This document shows, in pieces, positions 1-12,000 of a stretch of DNA of 64,000 bases. Source of the stretch: Mortierella alpina (Eukaryota > Mortierellomycota > Mortierellomycetes > Mortierellales > Mortierellaceae); NCBI GenBank assembly GCA_029449245.1, contig JANATF010000001.1, positions 868,001-932,000 on the forward strand, written 5' to 3'. How positions within the stretch are numbered: the first letter of the stretch is position 1; each line of letters begins with the position of its first letter. Position numbers and translations under genes: made by a program. A model generated the notes under the pieces. It saw only the letters and a program-made list of their open reading frames with translations. It was not told the DNA's origin and ran no database searches.

Positions 1-918
1 GAATTCCAGCTCTCGCTAAAGGATGGAGTTATTCTTTGCAAGTACGAGCCACTGGCCAGATAGTCGTATCTCGACATATGCCTCTCGCTTCCAGACAAGG
101 GGGGTAAAACCGAGCTACAGTTGTTCACCAGTCCCTCTGCCTTTCTTTTCTTCTTTTGACCCTGTAGGCTAATGAATGTGCTCATCCCAGGATTCGTAAA
201 GATCAAATCTTCCAAGATGCCATTTGTACAGGTACCGCTTACTCTGGCGTAGTGGTGTGCACTGTACTGAAGGCTGAGAGTGTGTTAAGATGCAAGGGTA
301 ACTCACACGTGGACCGGCATAAATAGATGGAGAACATATCAAAGTTCCTGGACGGATGTGAGCGACTGGGTTGTCCTAGGCATGATCTCTTCCAGACCAT
401 TGATTTGTACGAGAACAAGAATCCCGGCCAAGTCGTCGATGCCATCTGGTCGCTCTCGCGCCATGCTGCTAAAGCTGGCTGTAATACACCTGTACGAAGC
501 TGGATATCACGAGTAGTTGCATATGGCTACTGTTATCATTCAAGAGTTTCTCACTAGGCTCTTTTAATTCATGTATCGCATAGATCCTTGGCCCCAAACT
601 TTCTGACAAGCACGTAGGTGTCTTCTGGCCTTGTCAAAGTCTCCAAGACGCGTTTTTTTTTGCCAGTTTTATTGTTCCACCATGAGCCCATGGTCTCGGC
701 ACTTACTTATTATTATGTTTTCTACCTTGTCTACGTTTCCAATTGCAACAAAGGAGGTGGAGTTCTCTGACGAGGTGTTAAATGCTGGAAAGACGGTCAT
801 CAACACTTACCAATACGGCTACAGCGGTGGTGCGAATCAATCAGGTGTCAGGACTGGCCGCCGGGAGATCGGAGGGGTGGATCCAGGACGCACACAGTCC
901 CCGAGCGGTCGCGTCTAG
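1..918 (+). CDS. Calponin-homology domain protein (transgelin/Scp1-like), 5' truncated
   Basis: This is the 3' part of an actin-bundling transgelin/calponin-type gene; the start lies left of the window. Exons that keep one open frame are 1-41, 168-231, 327-491, 584-613 and 754-918 (stop TAG), giving 154 visible residues. The first exon reads LSLKDGVILCK and the next ones PFVQMENISKFL and DLFQTIDLYE, the classic second half of a CH actin-binding domain. A linker LGPKLSDKH follows, and the last exon holds a single calponin-like repeat (NTYQYGYSGGANQSG). Family members (S. cerevisiae Scp1, S. pombe Stg1, animal transgelin) are cytosolic F-actin cross-linkers of actin patches. Introns are 92-140 nt, all GT-AG. 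The family call is firm; equivalence to Scp1 is inferred. Confidence 0.9.
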
Positions 919-1067
919 CTATGTAGCATGAAAGCCATGAAAAAATCTCTTCTTGATTTGTTGTGACGTATGATAATCTCGGCTGGTGGTAGGACACACA
1001 CGCTCTGCTCACTCTCACACCTTCATTACGCATCAACCACAGCACGGAGAGCACAGGGACATCCATC

Positions 1068-1979
1068 ATGTCAGACGCAATCGCACAGGACGCCACTCCG
1101 CATCCACGCCACGGGATCCGTCGCCGACCCGCCAGCTCAGCCACTCCACAGCATCCAGATGAGCCGCGACCTCACAGCGGGGACGAAGACGACGACAGCG
1201 ATCTTGAACACAAGCCTACCCCCGGCAGCACACCTGTATTCCCTCTTTCGGTCTTTGGTCACCACCTTTCTTCTCAAGACACCACCACCACTGCTAACAG
1301 GAAGGCCAGGAGGGAGAGACCAGCCGGAGTCGATAGTCAAGACTCTTCCGACTCCAACTACGACGACGACGACGTCGACGACGATAACCTCTTGGATCCA
1401 GAACGCGCCAACAGAAAGCAAAGACGGCGACGAAGACGCATCTCCACCTCTGCCTCGCATATCCTCTCTCAGGCACCCCCCGTCCCAGACCTGAGATTCG
1501 ATCACAACTACCGGAAGGCTCTGGATCAAATCTATGAAACGCACGCTCAAGAGTCTGCCCGTGCAGCAGCAATAGCAGCAGCAGCGGCCGCTTCAGCTGA
1601 GGAAACATTGTCAGAATCGTCACTACAACAACAACAGCAACAACAACAGCACCCAGCCAGAGTACCCTCGATTGCAGCAAGGATCACGGTGATGACCTTG
1701 CGGGACATTATCATCATGCCCTTTGTGCACGGCTTCTTTTGGGGATTCGGGACGGTGCTCTTGACCTTGGCAGGGCAGCGCACCTTGAGCTATCACGTCC
1801 AGCGGACCTGGAAGAGGCTCTTTGGAGGCAACCCCGATGACACGCCTCTTGTCACTCGAGGCGAACCCGCTCGCGTACGGACGACTGGAGGCTTTGGAGG
1901 ATTGGGGCTGATGAACGCTGGCTCTGGCTTTGGAAAGCAATCCAGTTTTGGTCGGTCCTCGGTGCATTCAGCATACTAG
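1068..1979 (+). CDS. Hypothetical single-pass membrane protein, possibly Mim1/TOM13-like
   Basis: A single-exon frame of 303 residues starts 149 nt after the CH gene stop. The first ~200 residues are low-complexity, acidic and basic patches rich in D, R, S and T, with an alanine run and a CAA/CAG-encoded glutamine run near residues 185-193. One hydrophobic segment follows at about residues 215-240 (IIIMPFVHGFFWGFGTVLL), then a basic stretch and a Gly/Phe/Ser-rich tail. The pattern PFVxGFxxGFG recalls the membrane segment of the outer-mitochondrial-membrane biogenesis factor Mim1/TOM13. That is a resemblance seen by eye and short, so the function is unassigned. The coding call rests on the long frame, the GC3 bias and the plausible ATG. 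The gene converges on the PPR gene with 176 bp between stops. Confidence 0.75.
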   Translation: MSDAIAQDATPHPRHGIRRRPASSATPQHPDEPRPHSGDEDDDSDLEHKPTPGSTPVFPLSVFGHHLSSQDTTTTANRKARRERPAGVDSQDSSDSNYDDDDVDDDNLLDPERANRKQRRRRRRISTSASHILSQAPPVPDLRFDHNYRKALDQIYETHAQESARAAAIAAAAAASAEETLSESSLQQQQQQQQHPARVPSIAARITVMTLRDIIIMPFVHGFFWGFGTVLLTLAGQRTLSYHVQRTWKRLFGGNPDDTPLVTRGEPARVRTTGGFGGLGLMNAGSGFGKQSSFGRSSVHSAY

Positions 1980-2155
1980 AAATAGCTATCTCAAGATGGG
2001 CCAAAATAGTATCATACATTTTTTTTCACGTCTGCTTTCAGATCTCCAAGGTTCTAGGTTTGTGTTTTATTATGGTACAGGGGGCAGCTGGTGCATGCAA
2101 AGAAAAAAATGTGAATGATGGTGGTGGTAGTGGTAGTGGTGGGGGAATTGAGCAT

Positions 2156-5100
2156 CTATGTGGGCTTGCGACCTCGCAAAAGGTCAAATCGTTCCTCGCG
2201 TTCCTGAATAAACGACTTGCGGTCCTCTAAAAACTGTTTCCTTTCCATGTCCTTCATCACAGACTTGAGCCGACGCCATTGCCGGAACCTCGTGAACCCC
2301 CTGGGGCGCGTCGTATCTTCTCCAAATAAAGTTGCCACGGGCGACTGCTTGTCCTTGACACTGTGATTAGACGAGGACGACGACGATGGTGAGGTGGTGG
2401 AGGAAGGGGCGGCGGAAGCAGCAGCAACTCGACTGACATACTCGGCTCCATGCGCCACAAGCATGCCTTCATTCAAGACCTCCAAAACGCGTGGATATTC
2501 GCTCCGGATCAGACCCCATAGAATCTGGCGATGGTGGTCTTCAAAGTCCTTGAATGGTTCAGGGTACGGCTGCAGCCTACTCTCAATCAAAGTCTTTTGC
2601 CTTTCGAGCCGTTTCACACCGAGTGTTTTGGCCTTTTGTTGATCGTCCGACGAAAGGTTGACTTGAGCGTCTCCGTTAGCGGTCGTAGATGTCTTGACAA
2701 TAGGACTCGACAGCTTGTCTTCATCTCCAGCAGATGCATTCTTCTTGGCCGACAACAGGTCCTCAATGGTATCAGCCAACGCAGCAAAAGTCCTTGGTCG
2801 AGGATACAGCAGCGTGGAGTGCAGCCTGACTGCCAAAGGCTTATCCTCCAGGTCGGCAATGGATTCCAATGGATTGTCACTAGAAAAAGTGGCTCGACGG
2901 TTCCCTTGGCCAAACCCGGTCATATTCCGAACCGCACGCACGGTTCTCGAGGGCAATTCGGACGAATCTTGGACTGGGAGCGCACTCCTGTCCTGCTCGC
3001 TCGTATATCCTGGGAGCAGCTTCTCCTGAACAATCTGGCAGGCATCCACCAGTAGACCGTTCCTGGCCAGCGCAACGCAATAGTCGTTCCAGTTGGCAGA
3101 ATCAAATTCAAAGCCCAGTTGCTCTAATCGGCTCCATATCGCTTTCGCCTCTAGAACTCTTCCAGAGTAACAAAGCGCATCAAGCGTAATCGATACTGGG
3201 CTCTGCATCAGTCTTTGCAGCTTCGAGGCCTTGGTCGTCAATCGGTCTTGCTCAAATTCGACGGCAACGCGCTTAGAAGGTCGGTACTTTTCGGGATGTT
3301 CACGGATTGCGCGCCACTGCCGATGGTACCGATCAAACAGCTCGTCCCAGATCCGCAAAACACTCTCCACATCGCCAGCCCTGCGGTAGCCGTCCATCAG
3401 CATCGTGTATGTGATCGTGTTGGGTTCGAGTCCACGGGCTTTGATTTCGTCAAACATTCCCTTCGCCGCAAGGATATTGCTCTCCTTTGCATAGGCGTCA
3501 AGAAGCGGAGTAAAGGCCATCAGAGGCATGGGCCTAGCAGCCGTCTTCAGCGGCTTGCGTTCCGTTCCAGTGGCTGACAGGTGGCCCTGCCTAAAGTGGC
3601 TGTTGAGTGACTCTTGCTCCATAATTTCGGGCGAGGTTGCATCCGCTCGGTCATGGCTCTGAGTGATACCAAGCCGTGTCATCTCCTCGCCATCCATGAC
3701 CTCGTCCCCTCCGCCTGCCACCACCAGCCCGCGGCTCTTCATAATTTTGTCCAAAAACGCCCTGCCTTCTCTCTTCTCTCCTCGCTTTGCATGGGCTTGC
3801 AGGAGCGTGGCATAAGTCATAAAGTTGGGTATCATTCCAGAGCGGAGCATGTTCTTGTAGACCTCCTGGGATTCCTTGACGTCGCCCTGGTCCAAATATC
3901 CCTTCATCAGAATTGTTTGCGCCAAGACGCTATTACTGTATCCATCTTCCTCCATGTTTTCGTAGAGTCGCCGAGCTGCCGCCATGTCGCCGTCCTTGAC
4001 CAGTCCGAAGAGCAGATTGGAATAGATGTAGCTGTTGGGCTTGAGACCCTCGGCCCTCATGGCATCGTAGATGGACAGCATCTGCGTCAGATCCCCGCGG
4101 CGAGCGTAAGCATTCAGCAAGGTGCCAAAGATAATCTCGTTGGGCATAATGCTGGACTGGATCATCTCCCTGTACACGGTCTGAGCACTTAGCATGTCCT
4201 CGGTTGTGCAATAGACATGCATCATGGATCCATACGCATGGGTGTTTGGCACCACCCTGTGGACATTCACCATCTCGTTCCAGAAATCCTCTGCGCCCTC
4301 GGCATCGCCGCGTGTAGCAAAAAGGCTGAGGATGCTCGAGAACGTGTACTGATCTGGTTGAACCTTGTCGACAATCATAGCCCGAAACACCCTGAAAGCG
4401 CCGTCGAGGTCGCCGTGGCGCTGGAATGTCCGGATGAGCAAGTTGTAGTTGACAGTGTTGGGTTCCACCTGCTTGGAGAGCTCCTTGAAAAGTTCAGCAC
4501 TCTTGTTGGGATCGTCGGACTGACTCTGGAGGAGTGCGCTGACTGTGTAGGGGTTGGAGGGAACGCCGCTGGCATTCATCTGGTCCACCAGCTGCCTGGT
4601 CATCTCATAATCACCCAATTTACCAACAGCCTCCAGCATCGGTCCGAATGTCCTGTCCGTTGGTGTGAGCCCGGCTGCGAGAACATCCTGGTAAGCCCTC
4701 TGGGCTTCGCGCAGGTTGCCTGCCTTTGCGTGCGCGTCAACAACTGCAGAATAAGTGTCCTCCAGAGGTTCAAGCCCCTGTCTCCTCATGAGTTCCAATG
4801 TCATGTCCATACAATCAAACTTCTGTGCTCGCCCAAAGCGATGAATAGCGGTGGTGTAAAACCCGTGGCTGAATTGAACTCCTTCCTTTGATAGGGCGCC
4901 GATACTGCTGAAAACATGGTCGAATGCGTGACGATCAAGCAGAAACACTAAAAGACTCTCGACCACCTTGGGGTTGACTGTCATGCCTTCATCCTTGATC
5001 CACCGTATTGTCTGGTCACCAAGACTCTCCGCCTTGTCCTTGCGGCTCTGGAAATAGGTCGAGAAGCCGTCCACGTCAAAAGACGCCCTGGTGAGTTGGT

Positions 5101-6328
5101 TGTATAGTCCCAAGAGCATCTTTATCTCAGCATTAGAGTCGCACAGTTGTGTCAACTCGGCAATGAAACGTCGGCGTCCTTGAATCTGCCAAACCATTGC
5201 TTTGACTTGCTCCAACGGCATGTGATCCACTGCCTGACGCATGAGGTCATCAAACGCGAGTTGGGGGAGCTGCTTTCCAATGTCGTTCAAGTCAAGCGCC
5301 ACCTGGAGCATCATCTCCATTGCCTCCTCGCTTTGGTGTGATCGGGAAAGGACCTGGAAAAGCACCAGCACGTCATCGCTTTGTAGCAGCGTAACAGCTT
5401 CGAATTTGACTATCCTTGAGTAGGTGGCCCACAGCTGAGGGACTGAGGCCTTCACAAGTGCCTTTTGTCGTAGCTCTGCCACAAGAGGAATCTTTTCTTC
5501 CAAGGTCAACTCTGTTCCAAAAGTGCCGTTCTGTGGAGCAAATGACTTTTTCGACGGTGTGGAGTGAAGATGCCTCCTGTAGGACGGTTGATCGATTGGT
5601 TTGCAGCGACAGGTCCATATGGACGCAGAGTCCTTGGTTAGTGTGCCCGTCGAGTATGAAAGTGTCCTTGATCCAGAGAATGGCAACCGAGAGGGCTCAA
5701 TTAAAGAGTAATGTTGTCTATAGATGGGTGCGGTGTTCTTTGACCGGAGCTGTGCCTTGGATGTTGACTTTTTGGTGCGATGCAGATTGTCGACAACGAT
5801 ACATGGAGGCGATCCGAGCATGGACTGCTGTGTCGTAAGTGCCTCCCTTTGTGCGCAGTGCCGTGCTCCTTCTGAAACCAATGCAGACGCTGTAGAGGTT
5901 TCCATGCAGGCCTTGACCGAGAACGAGCGATGGGGTGCGTTGTGTCGGTGTCGAGGATGAGCTTGCTGAAGATGGAGGTTGCAGTGGCCGGTAACGAAGG
6001 ACCTTGATCTCTTTGCTCCCGAGCCGCACGAGTGATTGAAAAAGACCTCCCAAGATGCTTCGGAGCCCTGGGGCCGACTCATGGCGGGTGGTGCCTGTGA
6101 GAGTGATTCTGAAGCCATAGCAGGCTTTTGCTGGCTCGACCTCTTGACAGAGTCAGTCACCTGGACACGGGTCTGGCTGCTGGTGCAGATCGAGCGGCAG
6201 GACCGATCCTCTGGGATCCGTGTGCGAAGCCCACGTCCGGACAGTCCCGAAAGGCAGCCTTTGGAGCGCGAGGGGATGCCCATGGCCACCGACAGCACAT
6301 TGGCTGCACGGCTTGAGGAACAGGACAT
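2156..6328 (-). CDS. Pentatricopeptide-repeat (PPR) protein, probably mitochondrial
   Basis: An uninterrupted 1390-aa frame. The N-terminal ~280 residues are Ser/Arg-rich and low in acidic residues, compatible with a mitochondrial targeting region plus disordered segment. From about residue 480 to 900 there are consecutive 35-residue PPR motifs with the typical pattern (for example NTVNYNLLIRTFQRHG, PDQYTFSSILSLFATRG, NSYIYSNLLFGLVKDG). A further pair lies at about 935-1000 (PNTITYTMLMDGYRRAG). The C-terminal ~250 residues are charged, contain a Ser run near 1335, and end in a helical KRKQF/EREERF-rich tail. PPR proteins bind organellar RNA and act in processing, stability or translation; the target here is unknown. 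Length is long for a fungal PPR protein but within range. No intron was needed. The ATG at 6328 is the first in frame. Confidence 0.9.
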   Translation of the reverse strand: MSCSSSRAANVLSVAMGIPSRSKGCLSGLSGRGLRTRIPEDRSCRSICTSSQTRVQVTDSVKRSSQQKPAMASESLSQAPPAMSRPQGSEASWEVFFNHSCGSGAKRSRSFVTGHCNLHLQQAHPRHRHNAPHRSFSVKACMETSTASALVSEGARHCAQREALTTQQSMLGSPPCIVVDNLHRTKKSTSKAQLRSKNTAPIYRQHYSLIEPSRLPFSGSRTLSYSTGTLTKDSASIWTCRCKPIDQPSYRRHLHSTPSKKSFAPQNGTFGTELTLEEKIPLVAELRQKALVKASVPQLWATYSRIVKFEAVTLLQSDDVLVLFQVLSRSHQSEEAMEMMLQVALDLNDIGKQLPQLAFDDLMRQAVDHMPLEQVKAMVWQIQGRRRFIAELTQLCDSNAEIKMLLGLYNQLTRASFDVDGFSTYFQSRKDKAESLGDQTIRWIKDEGMTVNPKVVESLLVFLLDRHAFDHVFSSIGALSKEGVQFSHGFYTTAIHRFGRAQKFDCMDMTLELMRRQGLEPLEDTYSAVVDAHAKAGNLREAQRAYQDVLAAGLTPTDRTFGPMLEAVGKLGDYEMTRQLVDQMNASGVPSNPYTVSALLQSQSDDPNKSAELFKELSKQVEPNTVNYNLLIRTFQRHGDLDGAFRVFRAMIVDKVQPDQYTFSSILSLFATRGDAEGAEDFWNEMVNVHRVVPNTHAYGSMMHVYCTTEDMLSAQTVYREMIQSSIMPNEIIFGTLLNAYARRGDLTQMLSIYDAMRAEGLKPNSYIYSNLLFGLVKDGDMAAARRLYENMEEDGYSNSVLAQTILMKGYLDQGDVKESQEVYKNMLRSGMIPNFMTYATLLQAHAKRGEKREGRAFLDKIMKSRGLVVAGGGDEVMDGEEMTRLGITQSHDRADATSPEIMEQESLNSHFRQGHLSATGTERKPLKTAARPMPLMAFTPLLDAYAKESNILAAKGMFDEIKARGLEPNTITYTMLMDGYRRAGDVESVLRIWDELFDRYHRQWRAIREHPEKYRPSKRVAVEFEQDRLTTKASKLQRLMQSPVSITLDALCYSGRVLEAKAIWSRLEQLGFEFDSANWNDYCVALARNGLLVDACQIVQEKLLPGYTSEQDRSALPVQDSSELPSRTVRAVRNMTGFGQGNRRATFSSDNPLESIADLEDKPLAVRLHSTLLYPRPRTFAALADTIEDLLSAKKNASAGDEDKLSSPIVKTSTTANGDAQVNLSSDDQQKAKTLGVKRLERQKTLIESRLQPYPEPFKDFEDHHRQILWGLIRSEYPRVLEVLNEGMLVAHGAEYVSRVAAASAAPSSTTSPSSSSSSNHSVKDKQSPVATLFGEDTTRPRGFTRFRQWRRLKSVMKDMERKQFLEDRKSFIQEREERFDLLRGRKPT

Positions 6329-9089
6329 GGGATCGCTCGCGTCGTGGTCGTATCAATGAGCCTGCCAAAGAGTCGACGAGAACAGACGAGGCCGGTAGAG
6401 AGTGAGTAAGTACGGGTGAAAACGTGAGATGGATAAAGTCAACAAAGGCGTGCTTCAAAGGCCGGCAATGCTGGCCATTCCTCGCTTACCTGGTGCCTAG
6501 GATGAAAACTCCAGTCTCTAGATTGCGCGCGGTGCTTGGCCAGGGGTTGGAGGTGCTGTGTGGTGAGGAGACAATGCGGCTGGCAGGCAGGGGAGGGGTG
6601 AGAACAGTATACGCGATGGATGTGGGAGTGGTGCAGGGGTTGCAAGGATGTGAGGCAGCTTGCTGGGCACAGACGCCGGCGGGGATGGCGAGCAGGCGGT
6701 GCGGTGGATGGGTGAGGTAAGAAGGTCAACGCCCTGGCTGCTGTGCTCCTTGTCAATGGCGACTGGCAGGCGAATCCGCGATCGAGGGTCCGCCTGTGGC
6801 TGGCGCGCCGGACTGTAAACAATCCTCGGCGTGACCATTTTTGGGTGCCACTCTCGCCTGTGTCTCACATCGCGCATAGGAGCGAGCAAGGCGCAATCCA
6901 TATCTGTGGTGTCTCTGCCTGCTGCTGACAACCTTGTTTGGCGCCTCGGATATATGACTGCATGTGGACAGAGTGCGAAGTGGCAGAGTGCAGTGCCCTG
7001 TAGTCTATGTACCTCCATGCGTGGTAGAGTGATCACCGCATAGTTTACGCAGCGAGTCCGCAAACCCTCGAAGGCAGCATCAAAGCGCTCGGTGAAATAG
7101 CGTTGTGCGACACTGATGCACACACACAAACATTCACACATCATGGAATTGCCCAGTCATCTTGGCACTGTAAAGTCAAGTTCCTACAGTCTAAAGCTAC
7201 TCATCCACTTGCACTATTGCCACCACTCAAAGCTTGGCGTGAGCTCCCTGCATGGGGCAGCGCCAATGGGCGACGGGAGACTCATCGTTCCAGGGTGGAC
7301 TTCCCCTACTGATAAAGCTCTCGAGAAAAAAGTCCAAGGGGATACGATAACAACATGGCGGTTTCCGCCGAATCCGACAATACATTGCATGATGCTCTTT
7401 TGTCGTGTATGGTGCGGCGATTGCATGTGGGATTATCATAGAGACATTGCTCGTTGTGCGGGCGTCCTTTAATGACGAGTAACTGGCCTGAGCATGCAAA
7501 CATTGGCAAATGAAGGCGCATGCACGATGAACAACATTATTATTTTGCATACAGCAGAATTGGCACGACCATGTGTTTGCTGCTTTGATGTCGGCCTTCT
7601 CTGTAGCTTTTCGATCCATCCCTGAGAGCATACCACCTTACACGAGCTTCCGGCACAAGCCTTTGAATTCACGAGTTTCTATGCACCGCTCTTCAAGCGG
7701 ATAGGCTGCGCTGGATCTTGCCCCCTTAATGTTTCCACCGGTAGTCCCTGAGAGACCCTGCTCTCACTCCTCGCTATCGGGTCGGATGGTATGTTGTGAA
7801 TGGTCCGTTCACAGCCTCCTTTGAGCTATGTACCGGTAATACCCTGATCAACCCTTGAAGTAAAGTCTGACTCCACAAGACAGGAGCAGTAGGTACTGCC
7901 AACGCACTTGTTCACGAACAGAGTTTCGTATAAGTTACAGGCAGGCCGAAGCTTCTGCTATCTAACATCGATGAGAATGGCATGTGGCTGCCAAGAAACG
8001 GCTGAGCAAACTTGCGGTTCCGAGCTGGACCGGGATGCCTAGTAGGTCACAATGGTATTAAATGAGCGTGTTCATGTCATGGTGGTTTTCGCCAATGACG
8101 AGCAGTGCATTGCAATGCTATTCTGTGTACAGCGCATGGTGACGGATCAATGAAGTTCTAAGTGCTTTGACAGTGCGCCTGGCGTCCCCCAACAAGTTTT
8201 TAGATTCAATTAAGGTTCATCCTCTTCGTCCTCTTCTCCGTATCATCGTTCGCTGTCCCGCGACAGAGGACGTGGAGAACGATCGCGCTATCCTGAAGCG
8301 GCAGAGGCGCTTGTGGGGTGCGCTCGGATGCCGTTGCGGAAGCAGAAACAGGGCGGTGTGAGTGGACGGAGGATCGGTGGAAGGTGTCTGTTTAAAGTAG
8401 AGGGCTTGCCTTTCTTTTCTCTTTTTTTTAGGCCGCCTCGTCTTCCTTTTCCTCTTTCCTTCCTCATCCTCCACCACAATTCCCTCATCCACCCGATTGC
8501 GCTAACACGACTGCCTCACCAGCGACGATATCTGCCTTACCCGAAGGTCATCCTCCCTTGCAGTCCCTGCGTGCTGTCCAGTTGAGCCGTGTTTGATAGA
8601 TAGTGCGTGCCCGTAGCCTGTTCGTGTAGAAGGATAGCTGTTAGCATAGACCATTTTTTTTCAGGTAGCAGTAGTGGCAGCTTTGTAGCATTGTTGTAGT
8701 TTTCTTTCACTCAACGGACAGCAGCAGCAAGACCGCCGAGGCAGCAACAGGTGGATCCCATCAAGACTCTATCCCCCCCCCCCCGTCTCTCTCTGTCGCC
8801 CTCCCCACAGAAAACATTTTTATTTCCTTTCCCGCATTTTCTCTTCTGCCTCTCTTTGTCTCTCTCCTCCCCTCTCCACCACCTGCCCGAGCTCTATCGC
8901 CCAACCGCTTCGACTCAGCACCCTCAAGGAGCCTGCCTACTACCGCTGCACAAAGGGCAACCGTACAGCGCTTTCCTATAGTTCAGCGCGGAGCACTGGA
9001 ACACTTCTCCATTCCGACTTACCAGATCACGCATTCTGATCAGCTCGTTCACCCCACAGATATCGATTGCATCACCTCAACCTGTCAAC
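6329..9089. other. Intergenic region, divergent PPR and GPAT promoters
   Basis: About 2.8 kb between divergently transcribed genes. Frames on both strands are short, overlapping and low-complexity, and none shows a recognisable domain. The part nearest GPAT (about 8400-9080) is pyrimidine-rich on the + strand with a C12 run at 8773-8784, typical of a fungal promoter and 5' leader. I see no RNA gene or repeat. Confidence 0.6.
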
Positions 9090-12000
9090 ATGACGACTGG
9101 TGACAGCGCTGCCGACAGTAGCAGTAGCAGTAGTAGCAGCAACATCAACAACAATAACAGCACCAACGCTGCCGGTACCAGTAACGGCAAGGTTGGCCCC
9201 GACCAACCGCATGGGGGTGCACCCGCTCCAGTAGCTCCAGTTTTGGAATTAAAGCCTCTCAAGAATGTCATGCCCATCGTTCCAGCTCAGCAAGTCGACT
9301 CTTCTTCGTGTCCCCCCTCTGGTGAATCCAGCCCGTTGATCCCCAGTTTGGCCGAAGGAGCGCACTCGACTCATGGACACGTTGTTGACAATGACGAATC
9401 CGGCGTGGAGAACATTACGCAAGTTCACATTGAATATTCAAGGGACTATGCAACGTTGTGGACACGTATTGGGGTTTATATTAACATGAACCCTCGCTCT
9501 TTTTTTGTATTATGAATACAGCAAAAAGCACGCAGGAAGAATCAGAGAGGATCCAGTCGGCTTCGTAGTGCAGACGGCAGCCTTCTATCAGGGAACGGTA
9601 TGTTGAGTCGCTGACATCTGCTTGAGAGTCACCACAGAGGAAGACACTACCCTACGACAACTGCAGTTGGATCGATCGGGGCCTCCTGTTCGACGAGCTA
9701 GCAACCCTTTTCCACCGGCACTATGCTACTGTAGGGGTGTTTTGTCACATACCGGGAGCAGCAAAAGAAATACGGAATCGTGTCCACATCGACATCGCTC
9801 AGAGTCGCGACAACGCTCGGTCCTCTTGACTGCTCCTCCTTCTGCAGTTGTCAACTCTCCCACGTCCCTTTTTTTTCTTTCCTTTTCCATCCCCTGTCTC
9901 TCGTCATGCTTGAGCTGAATAATGCAAAACTCTAATCCACCACTTGTCTTTTGCTTTATAGGGCTGGAGAAGTTACAGCAACTATGTTGGAACGCGCATT
10001 CTGTACGAAGGCTTCTCTGCAACGTTCAAGGAACGAATCCTCGCCAGTTCTAAAGGTAACGCAGGATGATGCGCTGTCTGCACGTCAACGTGAATCGTCA
10101 ATAGGACATGATCTAATCAAACTTTGCCCTTTACCCATATTTCTCTATCCTCTAGTGAATGTTCTCATCAAAGAAATGGCCAACAAGCAGCTGGATGTGC
10201 TGATCAAGCAAAGACAAGATGCTTATGACGCAGAGAAGGCTGCGAATGCAGGAAAGAAGAACTTCAAGCCCAAAGTCCGGCTATTGCGCCCAGAAGATAT
10301 CGAGGCTCGTCGCAAAACATTGGAAGCTGAGCTCGCTGCAGTGGCAAAGTCAAATATCGACAAACTTGTTTGTGATATGAACAGTATGAAGTTTATCAGG
10401 TATGGATAAATATCATGGAACAGCACAATGAGATATAGGAGAGTCGGTGAGGTGATGTTGTTGTTGATATTATTGTTGCTGGAATACCAATATTGACACC
10501 TTTCCTCCCTGCGATACACTAGGTTCTTCGCGTTCCTCATCAACAACATCCTTGTGAGGATGTATCACCAAGGAATCCACATCAAAGAATCCGAGTTCTT
10601 GGAGCTGCGGAGGGTGGCCGAGTACTGCGCAGAGAAAAAGTACTCGATGGTGGTGTTGCCCTGCCACAAGTCGCACATCGACTACCTCGTCGTGTCGTAC
10701 ATCTTCTTCCGCATGGGATTAGCTCTGCCTCACATTGCCGCCGGCGATAACCTGGACATGCCCATCGTCGGAAAGGCGCTCAAAGGAGCAGGCGCGTTCT
10801 TTATTCGCCGGTCTTGGGCAGACGACCACCTTTACACCAGCATCGTACAGGAGTATGTCCAAGAGCTTTTGGAGGGAGGATACAACATCGAGTGCTTTAT
10901 CGAAGGCACCCGAAGCAGAACAGGAAAACTTTTGCCTCCAAAGCTAGGAGGTTCGTTGACAGATCCGACTTGGTATTTTGTCTTTTGTGATCGGTGCACG
11001 GTGCATAGATGCTAACCCTCAAACAAATCCACACTCTCTAGTCCTAAAGATCATCATGGACGCTATGCTTTCGAACCGCATCCAGGACTGCTACATTGTG
11101 CCCATCTCGATCGGTTATGACAAGGTCATCGAAACCGAGACTTATATCAATGAGCTCTTGGGAATCCCCAAGGAAAAGGAGAGTTTGTGGGGTGTTATTA
11201 CAAACTCGAGGTTGCTCCAGCTCAAGATGGGCCGCATCGATGTCCGATTTGCAAAGCCATACAGTTTGCGGAACTTTATGAACCACGAGATCGAGCGCAG
11301 AGAGTAAGTAGCACCTATGTTCTGTTGTGCCAAGCGGTGTCAAAAAGGAAAAGGAATAGCGTTGACCAAGAGTTATTCTCTATGTAGAATTATCAATAAG
11401 CGGGAAGACACCGACAGCGTAGCAAAATCTCAACTGCTGAAGGCATTGGGCTACAAGGTCTTGGCTGATATCAACTCGGTCTCTGTTGTGATGCCCACAG
11501 CCCTTGTGGGTACTGTTATCCTGACGCTCCGAGGACGAGGCGTCGGCCGCAATGAGCTGATCCGTCGTGTGGAATGGTTGAAGCGCGAGATCCTATCCAA
11601 GGGCGGTCGCGTTGCTAACTTTAGCGGGATGGAAACTGGCGAGGTCGTAGATCGAGCATTGGGCGTCCTCAAGGACCTTGTGGCGCTGCAGAAGAATTTG
11701 CTCGAACCCGTCTTCTATGCAGTCAAGCGCTTCGAGCTTTCGTTTTACAGGAATCAGCTTATCCACCTCTTTGTGCATGAGGCGATCATTGCCGTGACAA
11801 TGTACACCCGTATCAAGATTGGTGGCACCAAGTCAACGCAGCACATCAGTCAAACCGAGCTGCTGAATGAGGTCACTTTCCTGAGCCGCCTGCTCAAGAC
11901 TGACTTTATCTACAACCCCGGAGATATCGAGAGCAACCTGGAGCATACATTGGAGTACCTCAAGGTGAGTTGTTTGGTATAAGGTTGACGGAGAGTTGTT

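Noticed and set aside
6518-7144. 208-aa minus-strand frame
   Set aside because: Proline/histidine/cysteine-rich composition, overlapping frames on both strands, no domain and no codon bias.
8217-8600. Lys/Arg-rich minus-strand frames and a plus-strand frame near 8167
   Set aside because: They arise from CT-rich promoter and leader sequence before GPAT; composition alone explains them.
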